From Sepioteuthis lessoniana (taxonomy: Eukaryota; Mollusca; Cephalopoda; Myopsida; Loliginidae): a DNA stretch of 64,000 nucleotides. Where the stretch lies: NCBI GenBank assembly GCA_963585895.1, contig OY757907.1:109143207-109207206 (forward strand). Direction: 5' to 3'. Shown piece by piece: positions 1 through 10,668 of the stretch. The notes beneath the pieces are model-generated. The model was not told the origin of the DNA. It ran no database searches and saw only the letters and a program-made list of their open reading frames with translations. A program made the position numbers and the translations under genes. Each line of letters opens with the position of its first letter. The first letter of the stretch is position 1.

Positions 1-1437
1 CTGGACGAAATTCCCCCGGAAGTATGGAAGACCAGACAATTCGACGACATACTGCTCCGACACTGCAACGCAGTATACAATCAAAATCCGATAGATAGAT
101 GGACGAAGGGATGCATACTCCCCTTCCCTAAAAAGGGGGACCTCGGATTAGCCAAAAACTACCGAGGCATAACACTTACATCCATAGCTGCCAAAATCTA
201 CAATGCCCTACTACGAAACCGCATAGAACCCAAAATCGACAACATACTTAGAAAAAACCAAAATGGCTTCCGAAGAAATAGATCTACGACCTCACAAATA
301 CTAACCATCCGCAGAATCCTTGAAGGTGTACGGGCAAAGAACCTACAAGCGACATTAATATTTGTCGACTTTACCAAGGCTTTCGACTCCATTCACAGAG
401 GAAAGATGGAACAAATCCTACTAGCGTACGGCATACCTAAAGAAACCGTAGCGGCAATAACGATTCTCTATAGAAACACTAAAGTAAAAGTACGATCACC
501 AGATGGAGACACAGAATACTTCGACATTGTAGCAGGAGTACTACAAGGGGACACGCTGGCTCCGTATCTCTTTATCATTTGTCTAGACTACGTACTTAGA
601 ACATCGATTGACAAAATCAAAGAGAATGGCTTCGAACTGACGAAGAAAAAAAGCAGAAGATATCCCGCAACAACAATTACCGACGCCGACTACGCCGATG
701 ACATAGCGATACTGGCAAATACACCTGACCAAGCCGAAACACTTCTGCATAGCCTGGAACGAGCAGCAGCAAGCATAGGCCTCCATGTTAATGCACACAA
801 AACGGAATATATGTGCTATAACCAAACGGGGGACATCTCCACTCTAGAAGGAACCCCTCTTAAACTAGTAGACAAATTCACGTACCTAGGAAGCAGCGTC
901 GAATCAACCGAAAAGGACATCGAAACGAGGTTAACGAAAGCATGGACAGCTATCAATAGGCTATCGACTATATGGAAATCAGACCTAACCGATAAAATGA
1001 AACGCAGTTTCTTCCAGGCAGCGGTCACATCGATACTGCTATATGGATGCACTACATGGACGCTAACAAAACGGCTCGAGAAGAAACTAGATGGCAATTA
1101 CACAAGAATGCTGCGTGCAATCCTCAACAAGTCCTGGCAGCAACACCCAACAAGACACCAACTGTACGGCCACCTGCCCCCTATCACGAAAACTATTCAA
1201 GTTAGGCGAACCAGACATGCAGGACATTGCTGGAGAAGCAGAGATGAACTCATAAGAGATGTACTCTTATGGATCCCTACACACGGCCGCGCAAAAGCAG
1301 GACGACCAGCACGAACGTACATTCAGCAGCTGTGTGAGGATACAGGATGTTGTCCTGAAGACCTGCCTAGGGCGATGAACGATAGGGAGGAGTGGCGAGA
1401 GAGGGTCAGGGATATCCGTGCTGCCAGCACGATATGA
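1..1437 (+). CDS. RTE-like non-LTR retrotransposon reverse transcriptase, 3' part (5' end outside window)
   Basis: This is the reverse transcriptase and C-terminal region of a LINE, which copies the element's RNA into DNA at a nicked target. The frame is open from base 1 to the TGA at 1435, giving 478 codons with no stop or frameshift; the first in-window ATG (406) is internal. RT blocks appear in order: NGFRR at codons 88-92, VDFTKAFD at 122-129 with the first catalytic Asp at 123, LQGDTLAP near 183-190, and YADD at 231-234 with the other two catalytic Asps. The C-terminus is rich in Arg, His and Trp, as in RTE/BovB-type elements. The N-terminal endonuclease would lie upstream of the window. 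The stop runs straight into a (GAT)n tail. The intact frame suggests a young, possibly active copy. RT identity is certain; the RTE clade is my judgement from the YADD context, C-terminus and tail. Confidence 0.9.
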   Translation: MDEIPPEVWKTRQFDDILLRHCNAVYNQNPIDRWTKGCILPFPKKGDLGLAKNYRGITLTSIAAKIYNALLRNRIEPKIDNILRKNQNGFRRNRSTTSQILTIRRILEGVRAKNLQATLIFVDFTKAFDSIHRGKMEQILLAYGIPKETVAAITILYRNTKVKVRSPDGDTEYFDIVAGVLQGDTLAPYLFIICLDYVLRTSIDKIKENGFELTKKKSRRYPATTITDADYADDIAILANTPDQAETLLHSLERAAASIGLHVNAHKTEYMCYNQTGDISTLEGTPLKLVDKFTYLGSSVESTEKDIETRLTKAWTAINRLSTIWKSDLTDKMKRSFFQAAVTSILLYGCTTWTLTKRLEKKLDGNYTRMLRAILNKSWQQHPTRHQLYGHLPPITKTIQVRRTRHAGHCWRSRDELIRDVLLWIPTHGRAKAGRPARTYIQQLCEDTGCCPEDLPRAMNDREEWRERVRDIRAASTI

Positions 1438-1451
1438 TGATGATGATGATT
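1434..1451 (+). repeat. (GAT)n 3' tail of RTE copy
   Basis: The trinucleotide run begins at the stop codon of the RT frame. The same run ends the RTE fragments at 3541, 30208 and 37588, so it marks the real 3' end of the family. RTE elements typically end in a short microsatellite rather than poly(A). Confidence 0.85.
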
Positions 1452-1678
1452 ATATTGTGAGAAGAAGAATTGTTTAGCAAAGTTATGAATCTATGGAGGG
1501 AACTAGCTTTATAAGATTGGGAGTGGGCATTAGTTTGAGGTTGATTCTTATTGTTGATTTTGAGGACTTTAGATATAGTAAAGTGTATAAAAGATTTGGG
1601 GTATAGAAGGTTAAGGAATATACACACACACCTTTCAAAATCAGTTAAAATTTAAAATGTGCCTAAGAAAAGATGAAG

Positions 1679-1950
1679 CTCAGTCAACTGGGGCTATAGA
1701 ATAAACTGACAGCATCTCTTTAGAAGGGTAAGACATTCCCCAAAAGAGTGTCCTGTATTTGACACTCAACCATCTATGAGTGTCCTGTGTTTGACATCTC
1801 AACCATCTGCATTCCTTAAAGCTCCAGCTTTAAGGAATGCAGAATACCCCTTCATTGCCATTGCTCCCAGGTCTATTCTGACCTGGAGTGGTATCACCAG
1901 ATAGGGTCCTATAGCTCAAATATAACTGTTTGATGGTCAAACTGAGTGTA
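1679..1950 (+). repeat. Family A repeat, diverged head
   Basis: The head of family A is recognisable by CAGTCAACTGGGGCTATAGAA, then a TGACAGCATCTCT block, then TTCATTGCCATTGCTCCCAG and GACCTGGAGTGGTA. A segment around 1740-1800 containing GAGTGTCCTG is duplicated. The body and tail are missing or decayed. Confidence 0.8.
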
Positions 1951-2429
1951 CCTCTTCTACATACTGCTTGTTCATGAAACAAAATGTGTATAATTTTGTT
2001 CTTTCCTTGTAATGACATCTGCATGTATATTATGTATATAAAAGGATTGATATCTTATATATGCAATAAACTTTATTTTGTCTTTCCTTCCATTTTGTTC
2101 AGTATTAGTATATGATGGATTAACCAATGCTAATATTGAACTTGGCAGAGTGAAGACTCAACTCAATATCTTCACTACTACCAAGCATTCCAATAATTCT
2201 TTGGTTGGGCCAAGAACTTTAAATCATTCCCTTATATTTACAGATATGGTGTGTAAAATAAAATTATTTACTATATTCTTATAACAAGGTATCCATTTTT
2301 CCTGGTTGTGTGAGAATATTTTTATATATATATGCAGATATGTTTTTATTTACCTCTCAGCTTATATAAGGCAGAGCACCAATAAGTTTCACTTTTATAG
2401 ATTGTACTTAAGATATTGGCTTGATTCTT
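1951..2429. other. No gene seen
   Basis: AT-rich sequence. The short open frames here carry no recognisable domain, and I see no repeat shared with the rest of the window. Confidence 0.6.
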
Positions 2430-2822
2430 GGATCCTCATCTTACCTTTTTTTTTTTTCATCCTCTTCTTTGTTTTCTTTCTTTTCTTCATCCTTATCTTA
2501 CTTTATCACCCTCATCTCTTTCTTCATCTTCATTTTTACTTTCTTTTCTTCATTCTCATCTTCTATTTCTTTTCTTCATCCTCTTCTTTGTTTACTTTTT
2601 CTTCATCTTTTCTTCCTTTTCATCTTTGTTTACTTTCTTCTTCATCTCTTTTCTTCATCCTCATCTTCTCTTTCTTTTCTTCATCCTTATCTTTTACTTT
2701 TTTTCATCCCCTTCTTTGTTTACTTTCTTTTCTTCATCCTTATATTTTCTTTATTTCATTTTTTTTTATCCTCATCTTTTCATTATACGACTCTTAATTT
2801 TTTTTTCATTCACATCTTTCAT
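2430..2822 (+). repeat. Polypyrimidine minisatellite
   Basis: Almost pure C/T on the plus strand, built from degenerate repeats of TTCTTTTCTTCATCCTCATC. It ends where the head of an A copy begins at 2823. Phe/Ser-rich open frames here are translations of the simple repeat, not genes. Confidence 0.9.
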
Positions 2823-4122
2823 CCTGCTCAGTCAGCTGGGGCAGTAGAATCCACCGACTGCATCTCTGCAGAGAAATATGTCCTCCCGCTCCCAAACAAG
2901 TGTCTTGGGTATGAAACCAAACAATTTGATGGTGAGGCTCTTCTTCTAGAGCTCTGAGAAATGTGGTGTACTCCTTCATGGCAATTGCTCCCAGGTCCAC
3001 TCCGACCCGGAGTGCTAGAACCACTTGTAATAGAAAACAATACTTCAAACCATTTAACCATGTTCAAACAAATGGGAAATGTTTAATAGAATAATTAGTA
3101 TTAAACAGTAATACTTGTAACAAGTTCATTGTGCATAAACAAATGATTAATATTGAATAGAAATATTTGTGTTAGATAGCAATAATTGAAACCATTTAAC
3201 TGTGTAGAAACAATTGCAATAATAGTGTGCAAACAAATTCATTGTAAGTTATTTAAAAATGAAATTACCTATGAACTATTCACACAGAAATCCAATGAAT
3301 ATCCAATTAAATGTGGGCAAACACATGACTGATGTTAAATTGATACTGTTACATACCATTACTCACAACCATTCATCTGTTTGCGAACAAAGGATTAATA
3401 GTAAATAGAAATATTCGTGTTAGATAAAGATACTTGTAACATGTAACAGAGCGAAAAAGAAGAGCTAAGATTTGTTTTGAAGTGTGATGTACAAAATGTT
3501 TTTACAAATCGTATGTATATATAATACATTATATTTAAAGAAAACGCAGTTTCTTCCAGGCAGCGGTTGTGTCGATACTGCTATATGGATGCACTACATG
3601 GATGGAGAAAAAACTAGACGGAAATTACACAAGAATGTTGAGAGCAGTATTGAACAAGTCCTGGCGACAACACCCCACGCGACACCAACTATACGGACAC
3701 CTGCTCCCCATCACGAAAACTATACAAGTTAGACGAACCAGACACGCGGGACACTGCTGGAGAAGCTAGGACGAGCTCATAAGCGATGTACTCCTATGGA
3801 CCCCCAGATATGGATGTGCAAAAGCAGGACGACCAGCATGAACTTACATACAGCAACTATGTGAGGACACAGGATGTAACTCTGAAGACCTGCCGGAGGC
3901 GATGAATGATAGGGAGAAGTGGCGAGAGAGGGTCGGGGATATCCGTGCTGGCGGCACGACATGATGATGATGATATTTAAAGAGAATTTGGTATTAAATA
4001 ACCAACAATTGTTGATATGCTTTAAAAACCAAATCATATATATATTTAATATACAAGTATATAGAGGATTTGGCTTTAAATTGCCGACAATGGTTGATAT
4101 GCCTTAAAACCCAACCAAACAA
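2823..4122 (+). mobile_element. Family A element, long form, interrupted by an RTE fragment
   Basis: Head at 2823-3030 (GTCAGCTGGGGCAGTAGAA, then the CCAGGTCCACTCCGACCCGG hairpin). The body at 3030-3530 is several degenerate units of TTAACTGTGTGCAAACAAAT. The tail at 3983-4122 comes as two successive copies of the ATTTGGYWTTAAATwrCC...GGTTGATATGCC motif. An RTE fragment (3541-3972) sits inside, just before the tail, flanked by a 10-bp target-site duplication. The A copy is therefore older than that RTE insertion. Confidence 0.85.
3541..3972 (+). pseudogene. 5'-truncated RTE LINE fragment with target-site duplication
   Basis: Matches the last ~430 bp of the RT-like copy at 1-1451, starting at AAAACGCAGTTTCTTCCAGG and ending in (GAT)n. 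The reading frame is broken by a small deletion near 3600 and by stops. The flanks carry a perfect ATATTTAAAG duplication (3531-3540 and 3973-3982), so this is a genuine 5'-truncated retrotransposition event. It is non-coding now. Confidence 0.92.
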
Positions 4123-4129
4123 AATTTAC

Positions 4130-4870
4130 TTTGTCTTTATCATTTCTTTATCCTAATCTTTGTTTATTTTTCATCATTCTTTTCTCCATCCTAATCTTTC
4201 CTTTTTTCCTTCATCCTTATCTTTTTTGTACTTCATTCTTTACTTTTCTTCATCCTCTTCTTAGTTTGTTTTATTTTCTTCATCCTCATTTTTACTTTTG
4301 TTATTATCTTTCTTTTCATTTCTTCATTTTGTCTTTTTCTTCATCTTCGCTTTCTTTTCTTTATCCTCATCTTCACTTTCTTTTCTTTATCCTCATCTTC
4401 ACTTTCTTTTCATTATCCTCGTCTTCACTTTCTTTTCTTCATCCTCGTCTTCACTTCTTTTCCTTATCCTCATCTTTGTTCTCTTCATACTTTTCTTTTT
4501 TTTTATATTTTCTTTGTGTTTTAACTTTTTTGTTTTTATCCACATCTTTTTCTTTCTGTTTTTGTTTATTTTCTTCATCTTTATTTTCATTTTTTTTTAC
4601 TTCTTTATTTTACTTTTTCTTCTTTCCGTTCTTATCTTCATATTTTTTGATTTCTTCATTTTCTGTTTTTTCTTTTTGTCTATATGCTTCCTTTTCTTTC
4701 CTTCATGTTATTTTAAATTAAAAAAATTTTTTTTTCAATTTCCTAATGTCTTTCTCAATTTTCTTTGATTTATCCCTCTTCTTCTTCCTCAGCTTCTACT
4801 CATTTGTTTCTATTCGTTATTTGTTCTTATTTATCTCTCAGTTCCATATTTCTTTTTTTCATTATTTACC
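4130..4870 (+). repeat. Long polypyrimidine minisatellite
   Basis: About 740 bp dominated by T and C, with repeated TTTCTTTTCTTCATCCTCATC-like units best preserved at 4330-4480 and decaying to T-rich sequence toward 4870. It follows the tail of the A copy ending at 4122. The long Phe/Ser frames are artefacts of composition. Confidence 0.9.
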
Positions 4871-4874
4871 CTTC

Positions 4875-5330
4875 GAAGTGAATAGTTTGGAGGTAATTTT
4901 ATTTTTAGATAATTTACAATGAATTTGTTTGCACACTATTATTGCTATTATTTCCCATTTGTTTGCTCCCAGTTAAATGGTTCCAAGTATTGTTCTCTAG
5001 CACAAACAGTTCAATTAAACATCATTCATTTACACATCATTAAATGATCAAACAGTTCTATTTCTAACAATTCAATTTAGCATAAGTCATTTGTTTGCAT
5101 ACAGTTTAAATTTTAAAACAGTTTTATTTGATAAAGAGATAAGACACTATAAGGTGCTAGCACTCTGGGTCAGAGTGGACCTGGGAGCAATGGCAATGAA
5201 GGAATACATCACATTCCTCAGAGCTCTAGAAGAAGAGCCTCACCATCAAATTGTTTAGTGTCATATTCAGGACATTAGTTTGGGGGTGGGGGACTGCCTC
5301 AGCTGACTGGGCTGGATGAGGTTCAGAAAG
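4875..5330 (-). mobile_element. Family A element, minus strand
   Basis: Read on the minus strand, the head lies at 5330-5158 (CAGTCAGCTGAGGCAGTC, then CCAGGTCCACTCTGACCC) and the body at 5158-4875 with AAACTGTATGCAAACAAATG units. No 3' tail is visible before the pyrimidine tract. Confidence 0.8.
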
Positions 5331-5445
5331 ATGAGAAAGAAGAAAAAGTAAAGGGCAGGATAATGAAAAGATGAGGATGAAAAAAGGGAGAAATCAAAGA
5401 AAAGATAAGGATGAAGAAAAGAAAGAGAGGATGGGGATGGAGAAA
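5331..5445 (-). repeat. Polypurine tract (polypyrimidine on minus strand)
   Basis: GA-rich tract of GATGAGGATGAA/GAAAAGAAAG units, the reverse complement of the tract at 2430-2822. It again lies directly upstream of an A head, now on the minus strand. Confidence 0.85.
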
Positions 5446-6337
5446 TGTCATTCTTTTTTGTCACTCCTTCTGTGACTCTTTTTTTTTTATCTTATCAACA
5501 TCGATTTCTCAAAATCAAACTATTAATTTTGCTGAAATCTTTTGTTGAAATACATTAAGCATAATTACAGATTATTAATATGCTTAGTTTGAGGCAAATC
5601 AGACTAGGTGTGGTGGAATGGTGATGGGACAAGAGATGCTACCATGTCTCATTGTCATCACATTCTTTATTTCTACAATGTTCTGAAAACCTCAGCATCC
5701 TTCCAGGAACAAAATGTTCTCTTTTTTTTTTTTTCTTTTTTGTTGGTTATCTTGTGATAATCACCTGCTTGCTGCTGTCCATACAGATTCAAAATTTCCT
5801 TCTAATATTGTCTTCTTTCTTAAATTGACACTCTAAAAAAAATGGTATTATAAAATATTCTAGTTATTTCCCAGTTGGAACTACAGAAACGGCAAAATAG
5901 TTTTCTTTCTTTGTTTATTTTTTTTTGTTTGGTATTTGTTGTTTGATTAAAAACTTTCTCTTTTATTTTTTAGTTGTCTTTTATTTCTTAATTGTTTGAA
6001 ATTTCTTTCTTGGCAACTAGTTTTAACAATTTTGTTGAACATAAAAATAAAAAAAAAATAAATCTACATCCTCTACCAACAATTGTTAAGAATTTATTTT
6101 TTCAATAAAAGATTTCTCTTAAATAGTCGAGAACAGATAATGTTCTTTTGTGAAGAAAATACACTGAATCAAAACTAGCACAATTTTCTTTATTCCTGAT
6201 GTAATATAACCTAAGGTATCAATTCATCTTTTTTCCCTCTTTTTATAATTACAACACAAATGTCCATAAATGAAAAGATATTATTTGACTTGATATTCAT
6301 TGATATAAGTGTATATCTCATTTACACAAGTTAGTTT

Positions 6338-6340
<3 letters not shown>
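5446..6340. other. No gene seen
   Basis: AT-rich sequence with T runs near 5480, 5722 and 5925. Short frames without recognisable domains. Confidence 0.6.

Positions 6341-6378
<38 letters not shown>
6341..6378 (+). repeat. Poly(T) run of 38
   Basis: Uninterrupted run of 38 T. It could be the poly(A) tail of a minus-strand retroposon, but I recognise no insert or target-site duplication beside it. Confidence 0.9.
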
Positions 6379-6469
6379 CAACAATTTAAAAAAAATTTGG
6401 TTTTAGGTTGTTTGAAGGTTTAAGTGTTGATTTTAAAGTAATATGATAGTTTTCAAACTCCTTTATTCA

Positions 6470-7295
6470 AATCCAGCCCAGCCAGTTAGGACTCAAGAAT
6501 ATAATGACTGCATCCCTGCAAAAGGGTAATACCCCGCCAGAGAGTGTACTGGATATGACATTAAACAATATGGTGGTGAGGTTACAGTAATGCTGGAGCT
6601 TTGGGAAATGCAGAGCAGACCTTCATGGCCATCATTCCCGGGTCCACTCTGATCCAGAATGGTAGCACCTGATAGTCTGATCTATGGGTCAAATAGAATT
6701 GTTTGAAATTTAAACTGAGTCAAACAAATGACTTGTATTAAATTGAATTGTTTGAAATAGAACTATTTGATTATTTAACTGTGAGGAAATAAATGAATGA
6801 TGTTTAATTGAATTGTAAGTGATAGCAATACTTGGAACCATTTAACTCTGTGCCAACAAATGAGTAATGTTGAATAGAATAATTTGTGTTGAGTGTCAAT
6901 ACTTGTAACCTCTTTACTGTCTGCAGACAAATGATTAATATTGAGTAGAATTATAAGTGTTAGATAGCAATGATTAAAATCCTTTAACTGTGTAGAAACA
7001 ATAGCAATACTAGTGTGAAAACAAATTAGTTCTAATCTATTTGAAAATGAAAGTACTCAGAAACTAATCTCATACATATCATATATATCTATTCAAATGT
7101 ATGCTAACAAATGTCTGATGTTAAATTTTTACTGCTACATAGCAATAGTTTTAACCATTTAACTATGTGTGAATAAATGATTAATAGTAAATAGAATTAT
7201 TCATTTTAGATATAAATACTTGAAAACTGTATAGAAAAAAAATGAGCCCAGGCTTATTCAAAAATGATATCAACAAAATGTGTTTACAAATCATG
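6470..7295 (+). mobile_element. Family A element, long form
   Basis: Head at 6473-6690 (CCAGCCAGTTAGGACTC, GACTGCATCCCTGCAAAAGG, GGTCCACTCTGATCCAGAAT). The body at 6690-7250 holds several ~65-70-bp subrepeats with GCAATACTTGGAACCATTTA and AACAAATGA. The copy runs into the TG/TA microsatellite at 7297, where other copies have the TA-rich stretch before their tail. The tail is missing. Confidence 0.85.
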
Positions 7296-7296
7296 T

Positions 7297-7305
7297 GTGT
7301 GTGTG

Positions 7306-7336
<31 letters not shown>
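7297..7336. repeat. (TG)n/(TA)n microsatellite
   Basis: Short TG run passing into about 13 TA units. Confidence 0.95.
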
Positions 7337-7341
<5 letters not shown>

Positions 7342-7460
7342 CCCCTACCCCCGTGGGGTTGAGTTCTCTGGCGAAGAAGTAATCATGTTGCCATTAGCGT
7401 CTATTGTAAGCCTCTTTGTAGATGAATTGAGGTCTCGGCAACCTTTGAACAGATGTATGT

Positions 7461-7648
7461 AAACAATAGTAATTGTGATTCATAACCGTTTAAAATTTAC
7501 TTTGCAGCTAATATCTCCTCATGGCTGATGGTTAGAAGCTTTGGCTTGGCGTTTGAGTCAAACTGGGTTTCGATCCCAGCTATGGGAAGATACTGTCTAG
7601 CCACACTGATGAGTTCTGATAGAACGAAACAGATCTGTTAGTGGATGA

Positions 7649-7650
<2 letters not shown>
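7461..7650 (+). mobile_element. Family E SINE: tRNA-like head plus hammerhead ribozyme
   Basis: The 5' part (7461-7512, AAACAATAGTAATTGTGATT) is shared with the copy at 16436. A tRNA-like segment follows with an A-box-like TGGCTGATGGTTAGAAGC and a B-box-like GGTTTCGATCCC (7566-7577), as in pol III-transcribed tRNA-derived SINEs. A hammerhead motif lies at 7601-7644. The unit ends at GGATGACTGTA and passes directly into (TA)n. Confidence 0.8.
7601..7644 (+). ncRNA. Hammerhead ribozyme motif, type I (family E)
   Basis: Order of parts: stem I CCACA; core CTGATGA (7606-7612); stem II GTTC/GAAC with a 5-nt loop; GAAA (7626-7629); stem III ACAGATCTGT; cleavage triplet GTT; stem I return AGTGG. All core residues are present. 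The first stem I pair is an A-A mismatch and the triplet is GTT instead of GTC, so cleavage may be weaker. Confidence 0.8.

Positions 7651-7684
<34 letters not shown>
7651..7684. repeat. (TA)n microsatellite, 3' tail of family E SINE
   Basis: Pure TA run starting directly at the 3' end of the family E copy. The minus-strand E copy at 59664 also abuts (TA)n at its 3' end. Confidence 0.95.
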
Positions 7685-7690
<6 letters not shown>

Positions 7691-8199
7691 GCTTCCACAC
7701 CCTGTACCACTTCTGGTAAGAGTGGACCTGACAATGAAAAAGTGACTCTACTCTCTTCAGATCACCTGAACTTCTTTTTCCTTCAAACAAAACATAATGT
7801 TGACCAAGAATAGCCCTTTACGTACATAAGTGAGACAAGTATGAATTTCAACTCGGTGGTTTTCTTAACAAAATCAGTATTCGAGAACTCCCTCAGGTAC
7901 TTTTTGGAAATACATAAATACTTGGTATATTTAATGCTGCAGGAATGGATTGGTCTGGTTTGGTAAACGTTTTATGTCAACATTTTCTTGGCTTGATTCC
8001 AAGAAAAAAGAAGGGTCTCTTTTTTTCTCTCTTTCTCTCTCTACATGAAGGCAGAAAAATAGATGATTTGAAATGTTGTTAAACCCATCAAGAAGACAGT
8101 TAAGTGTTAAATAATACCACTACTATCCGACAAGGATATCTTTAACATTAAATAATCCACAAAGATTGATATGCCATTAAAAAAAGAAACTATAAACTA

Positions 8200-8201
<2 letters not shown>
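7685..8201. other. No gene seen
   Basis: AT-rich sequence with a short CT run near 8020-8042. Confidence 0.6.
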
Positions 8202-8241
<40 letters not shown>

Positions 8242-8247
8242 TTTCTG

Positions 8248-8293
<46 letters not shown>

Positions 8294-8315
8294 GAAAAAT
8301 GTAAATTCATATGTA

Positions 8316-8346
<31 letters not shown>
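8202..8346. repeat. Compound (TA)n-(CA)n-(TA)n microsatellites
   Basis: TA run at about 8203-8240, CA run at about 8252-8290 and a second TA run at about 8320-8346. The frame across them encodes only Ile/Tyr and Val/Cys repeats. Confidence 0.95.
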
Positions 8347-8349
<3 letters not shown>

Positions 8350-8865
8350 TGTATGTGTGTGTATAACTGTAACTAAGCAAAGAATGTTCATCATGTTAGA
8401 TTAACTGTATTCATATTTTGAGAAATAGTGTAGATTATTTCAAATTACACTTAAACTGATAAATAAAGCCATTTACAGTCCAATTTTCAAATGAATGATA
8501 ATTTTGTGCATGTCTGAGTTTGGGCTGAATGTCATTTTTAATTATTAAAAATCTTTTTCATTTCTAACTTCAACTTAGAACATTTTAAAAGATACATTTT
8601 CCGTTTTATAATTCTGCTTTTTTCAACAATTTGAAGTATACTTTGCAAACCGATGAAATTCAAGGAATATTTTTGCAGGAATTCAAATTCAATTGTCTAA
8701 ATTCATAAATAGTTAGAGCTTACCATTCTTTGTCAGCCAGGTATTGCGATCAGACTAGACTTTGATTCCTGACCAGATTAGTCCAGGTCTAAATTAAGGT
8801 GTTAGAACTAATGATTATATGTGTGTCTCAATTAGTCTCTCATATGAAACTATGTTCTTGAAAGA
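8347..8865. other. No gene seen
   Basis: AT-rich sequence with no recognised repeat or domain. Confidence 0.6.
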
Positions 8866-9055
8866 ATCGTTGCAGAGTTTTGGTTCTGCATTCTGTGGTC
8901 GCTGGTTCGATCTCCAGTGGTAGACATCACTATATACACTACCGATGAGACATAAGGTCGAAACAGCTGTCTAGTGTTTCCATATGTCATGCACAAGTGT
9001 TTGCTGGATTTTCTGGTCATGGTAATTCAATTCACAATATAATTCCTCTATTTAA
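8866..9055 (+). mobile_element. Family F SINE: tRNA-like head plus hammerhead ribozyme
   Basis: A tRNA-like segment with a B-box-like GGTTCGATCTCC (8904-8915) is followed by a hammerhead motif (8932-8985) and a 3' part ending in TTCTGGTCATGGTAATTCAA and ATTCCTCTATTTAAA. Both the order and the 3' end match the copy at 59950-60160. Confidence 0.8.
8937..8976 (+). ncRNA. Hammerhead ribozyme motif, type I with minimal stem III (family F, mutated core)
   Basis: Stem I CACTA/TAGTG pairs perfectly on either side of the core, with a second ATAT/ATAT helix beyond an internal loop. Stem II is GAC/GTC, then GAAA, a palindromic stem III ACAGCTGT, and cleavage triplet GTC (8969-8971). The core reads CCGATGA rather than CTGATGA (position 8943), which should abolish or strongly reduce activity. 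Confidence 0.75.
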
Positions 9056-9234
9056 AAAAGAAATTATACATCCAGAAAGAATCAGTTTGTATCTTTTTTG
9101 TTTATCTCAATTATTACAAGTCAAGCGCAAAGTGAAATCAGAGTAAAAGACGTTCAAAAGATTTTATTTGAATAATCTTTGAATTGATTAAGGAGTTTGG
9201 TCAGGGAGATGCTACTCATATAGCATGTTTTGAG

Positions 9235-9720
9235 CAAGAATACTCTGGTGGAGCCCATCACCTCTCTTTAGTTCTGAAGGTCAGGTAAGTGTGGACTACC
9301 TCTTTATTGCCATTACTCACAAGTCCACTCTGACTTGGAGTGGTAGTACCTGTTATGAATCAAATAGATTTGTTGAAAAATTATTTATATTCAATATGAA
9401 TACTTTAAGCCAGGTAACTGTCAATTATTTTTTAATTAAGAATGATTATTTGAAACTATGATTGTTTAATAAGGTTTATTATTAGTCTTTTTGAAACCCT
9501 ATAACTATGTGCAAACAAATGACTATTTAATAGAAATAATGGCTTGAAACCATGTAATTATGTAATTAGCATTATAGGAAAATACTTGAACCCATATAAT
9601 TGTATGCAAATTGATTGTATAGGATAGGAATATTTGATATAACTGTGCAAAAAAATCTTAACCAATAACTCTACTAAAATATGTAAATAATAATAATGTA
9701 CAATGAATACAATTCTTGAA
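9235..9720 (+). mobile_element. Family A fragment
   Basis: Partial head (about 9285-9365, CATTACTCACAAGTCCACTC and TGACTTGGAGTGGTAGTACC) followed by a decayed body with AACTATGTGCAAACAAATGA units. Confidence 0.7.
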
Positions 9721-9767
9721 TTTGAAGGCATAAAAAAAACCCTTGACAGGTTGACATGCTGTCAATG

Positions 9768-10668
9768 AGACCAGTCAGCTGGGGCTGTAGAATACACTGA
9801 CTGCATCTCTTCAGTGGGGTAAAACTCCCCCAACATGTGTCCTGGATATGATATTAAACCATCTGATGGCAAGGCTCTAGCCCTGGAGCTTTAGAGAATG
9901 TGAAGTACCCATTCATTGACATTGCTCCCAGGTCCAATCAAGCTGTTTGAACATTTCAACTGTTTGCAAACCAATGACTTGCATTAAATTGAATTGTTAG
10001 AAATAGAACTGTTTGACCGTTTAACAGTATGTAAACAAATGACTGTCTAATTGAATTGAAAGTGATGCATAGCAATACTAGGAACCATTTAAATGTGTGC
10101 AAATGAATAAGTTATGTTGAACAGGTTTATTAGTGTTAAATATCAATACTTGAAACTCTTTAACTGTGTGCCTAAATTAAAATATTAGTATAACTTAGCT
10201 ATAGTTGGAACTATTTTATTATGTGTGCAAATGAATGAAGGTTTTTAATAAGAGAGTGTTAAATAGCAATACTAGTAACCACTTCACTGTGTGCAAACAA
10301 ATGATTATTAGTGTTAGATAGCAATAATTGAAAAGACTTAACTGTGTAGAAACAAATGCCATACTAGCATGCAGACAAATTAGTTCTAACTCATTTAAAA
10401 ATGAAATAACCTACAAACTATTAAATTATGATTCATATATGTATATCCATTTAAATGAATACAAATGAATGAATGATGTTGAATTGTTACTTCAACATTG
10501 CAATACTTGAAGCCGTTTAAATGTGTGCAAAAAAAAAAAGAGCATGGACTCGTTTAAAAATGTTTTCCACGAAATGTGTTAACAAGTCATATTTAATATA
10601 TTTATAAAGAGCATCTGGAATTAAATAACCTACAATGGTTGATATGCCGTAAAACCCAACCAAACCTA
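9768..10668 (+). mobile_element. Family A element, long form with 3' tail
   Basis: Head at 9768-9940 (CCAGTCAGCTGGGGCTGTAGA). The body at 9940-10560 holds about nine degenerate subrepeats containing AACTGTGTGCAAAnAAATGA. The 3' tail at 10605-10668 has AATTAAATAACCTACAATGG and TTGATATGCCGTAAAACCCA. The head has lost the CCACTCTGGCC hairpin. Confidence 0.85.

Noticed and set aside
2306-2957. Several Phe/Ser-rich open frames up to 178 codons
   Set aside because: They are translations of the polypyrimidine minisatellite in all three frames, with no domain, and overlap each other.
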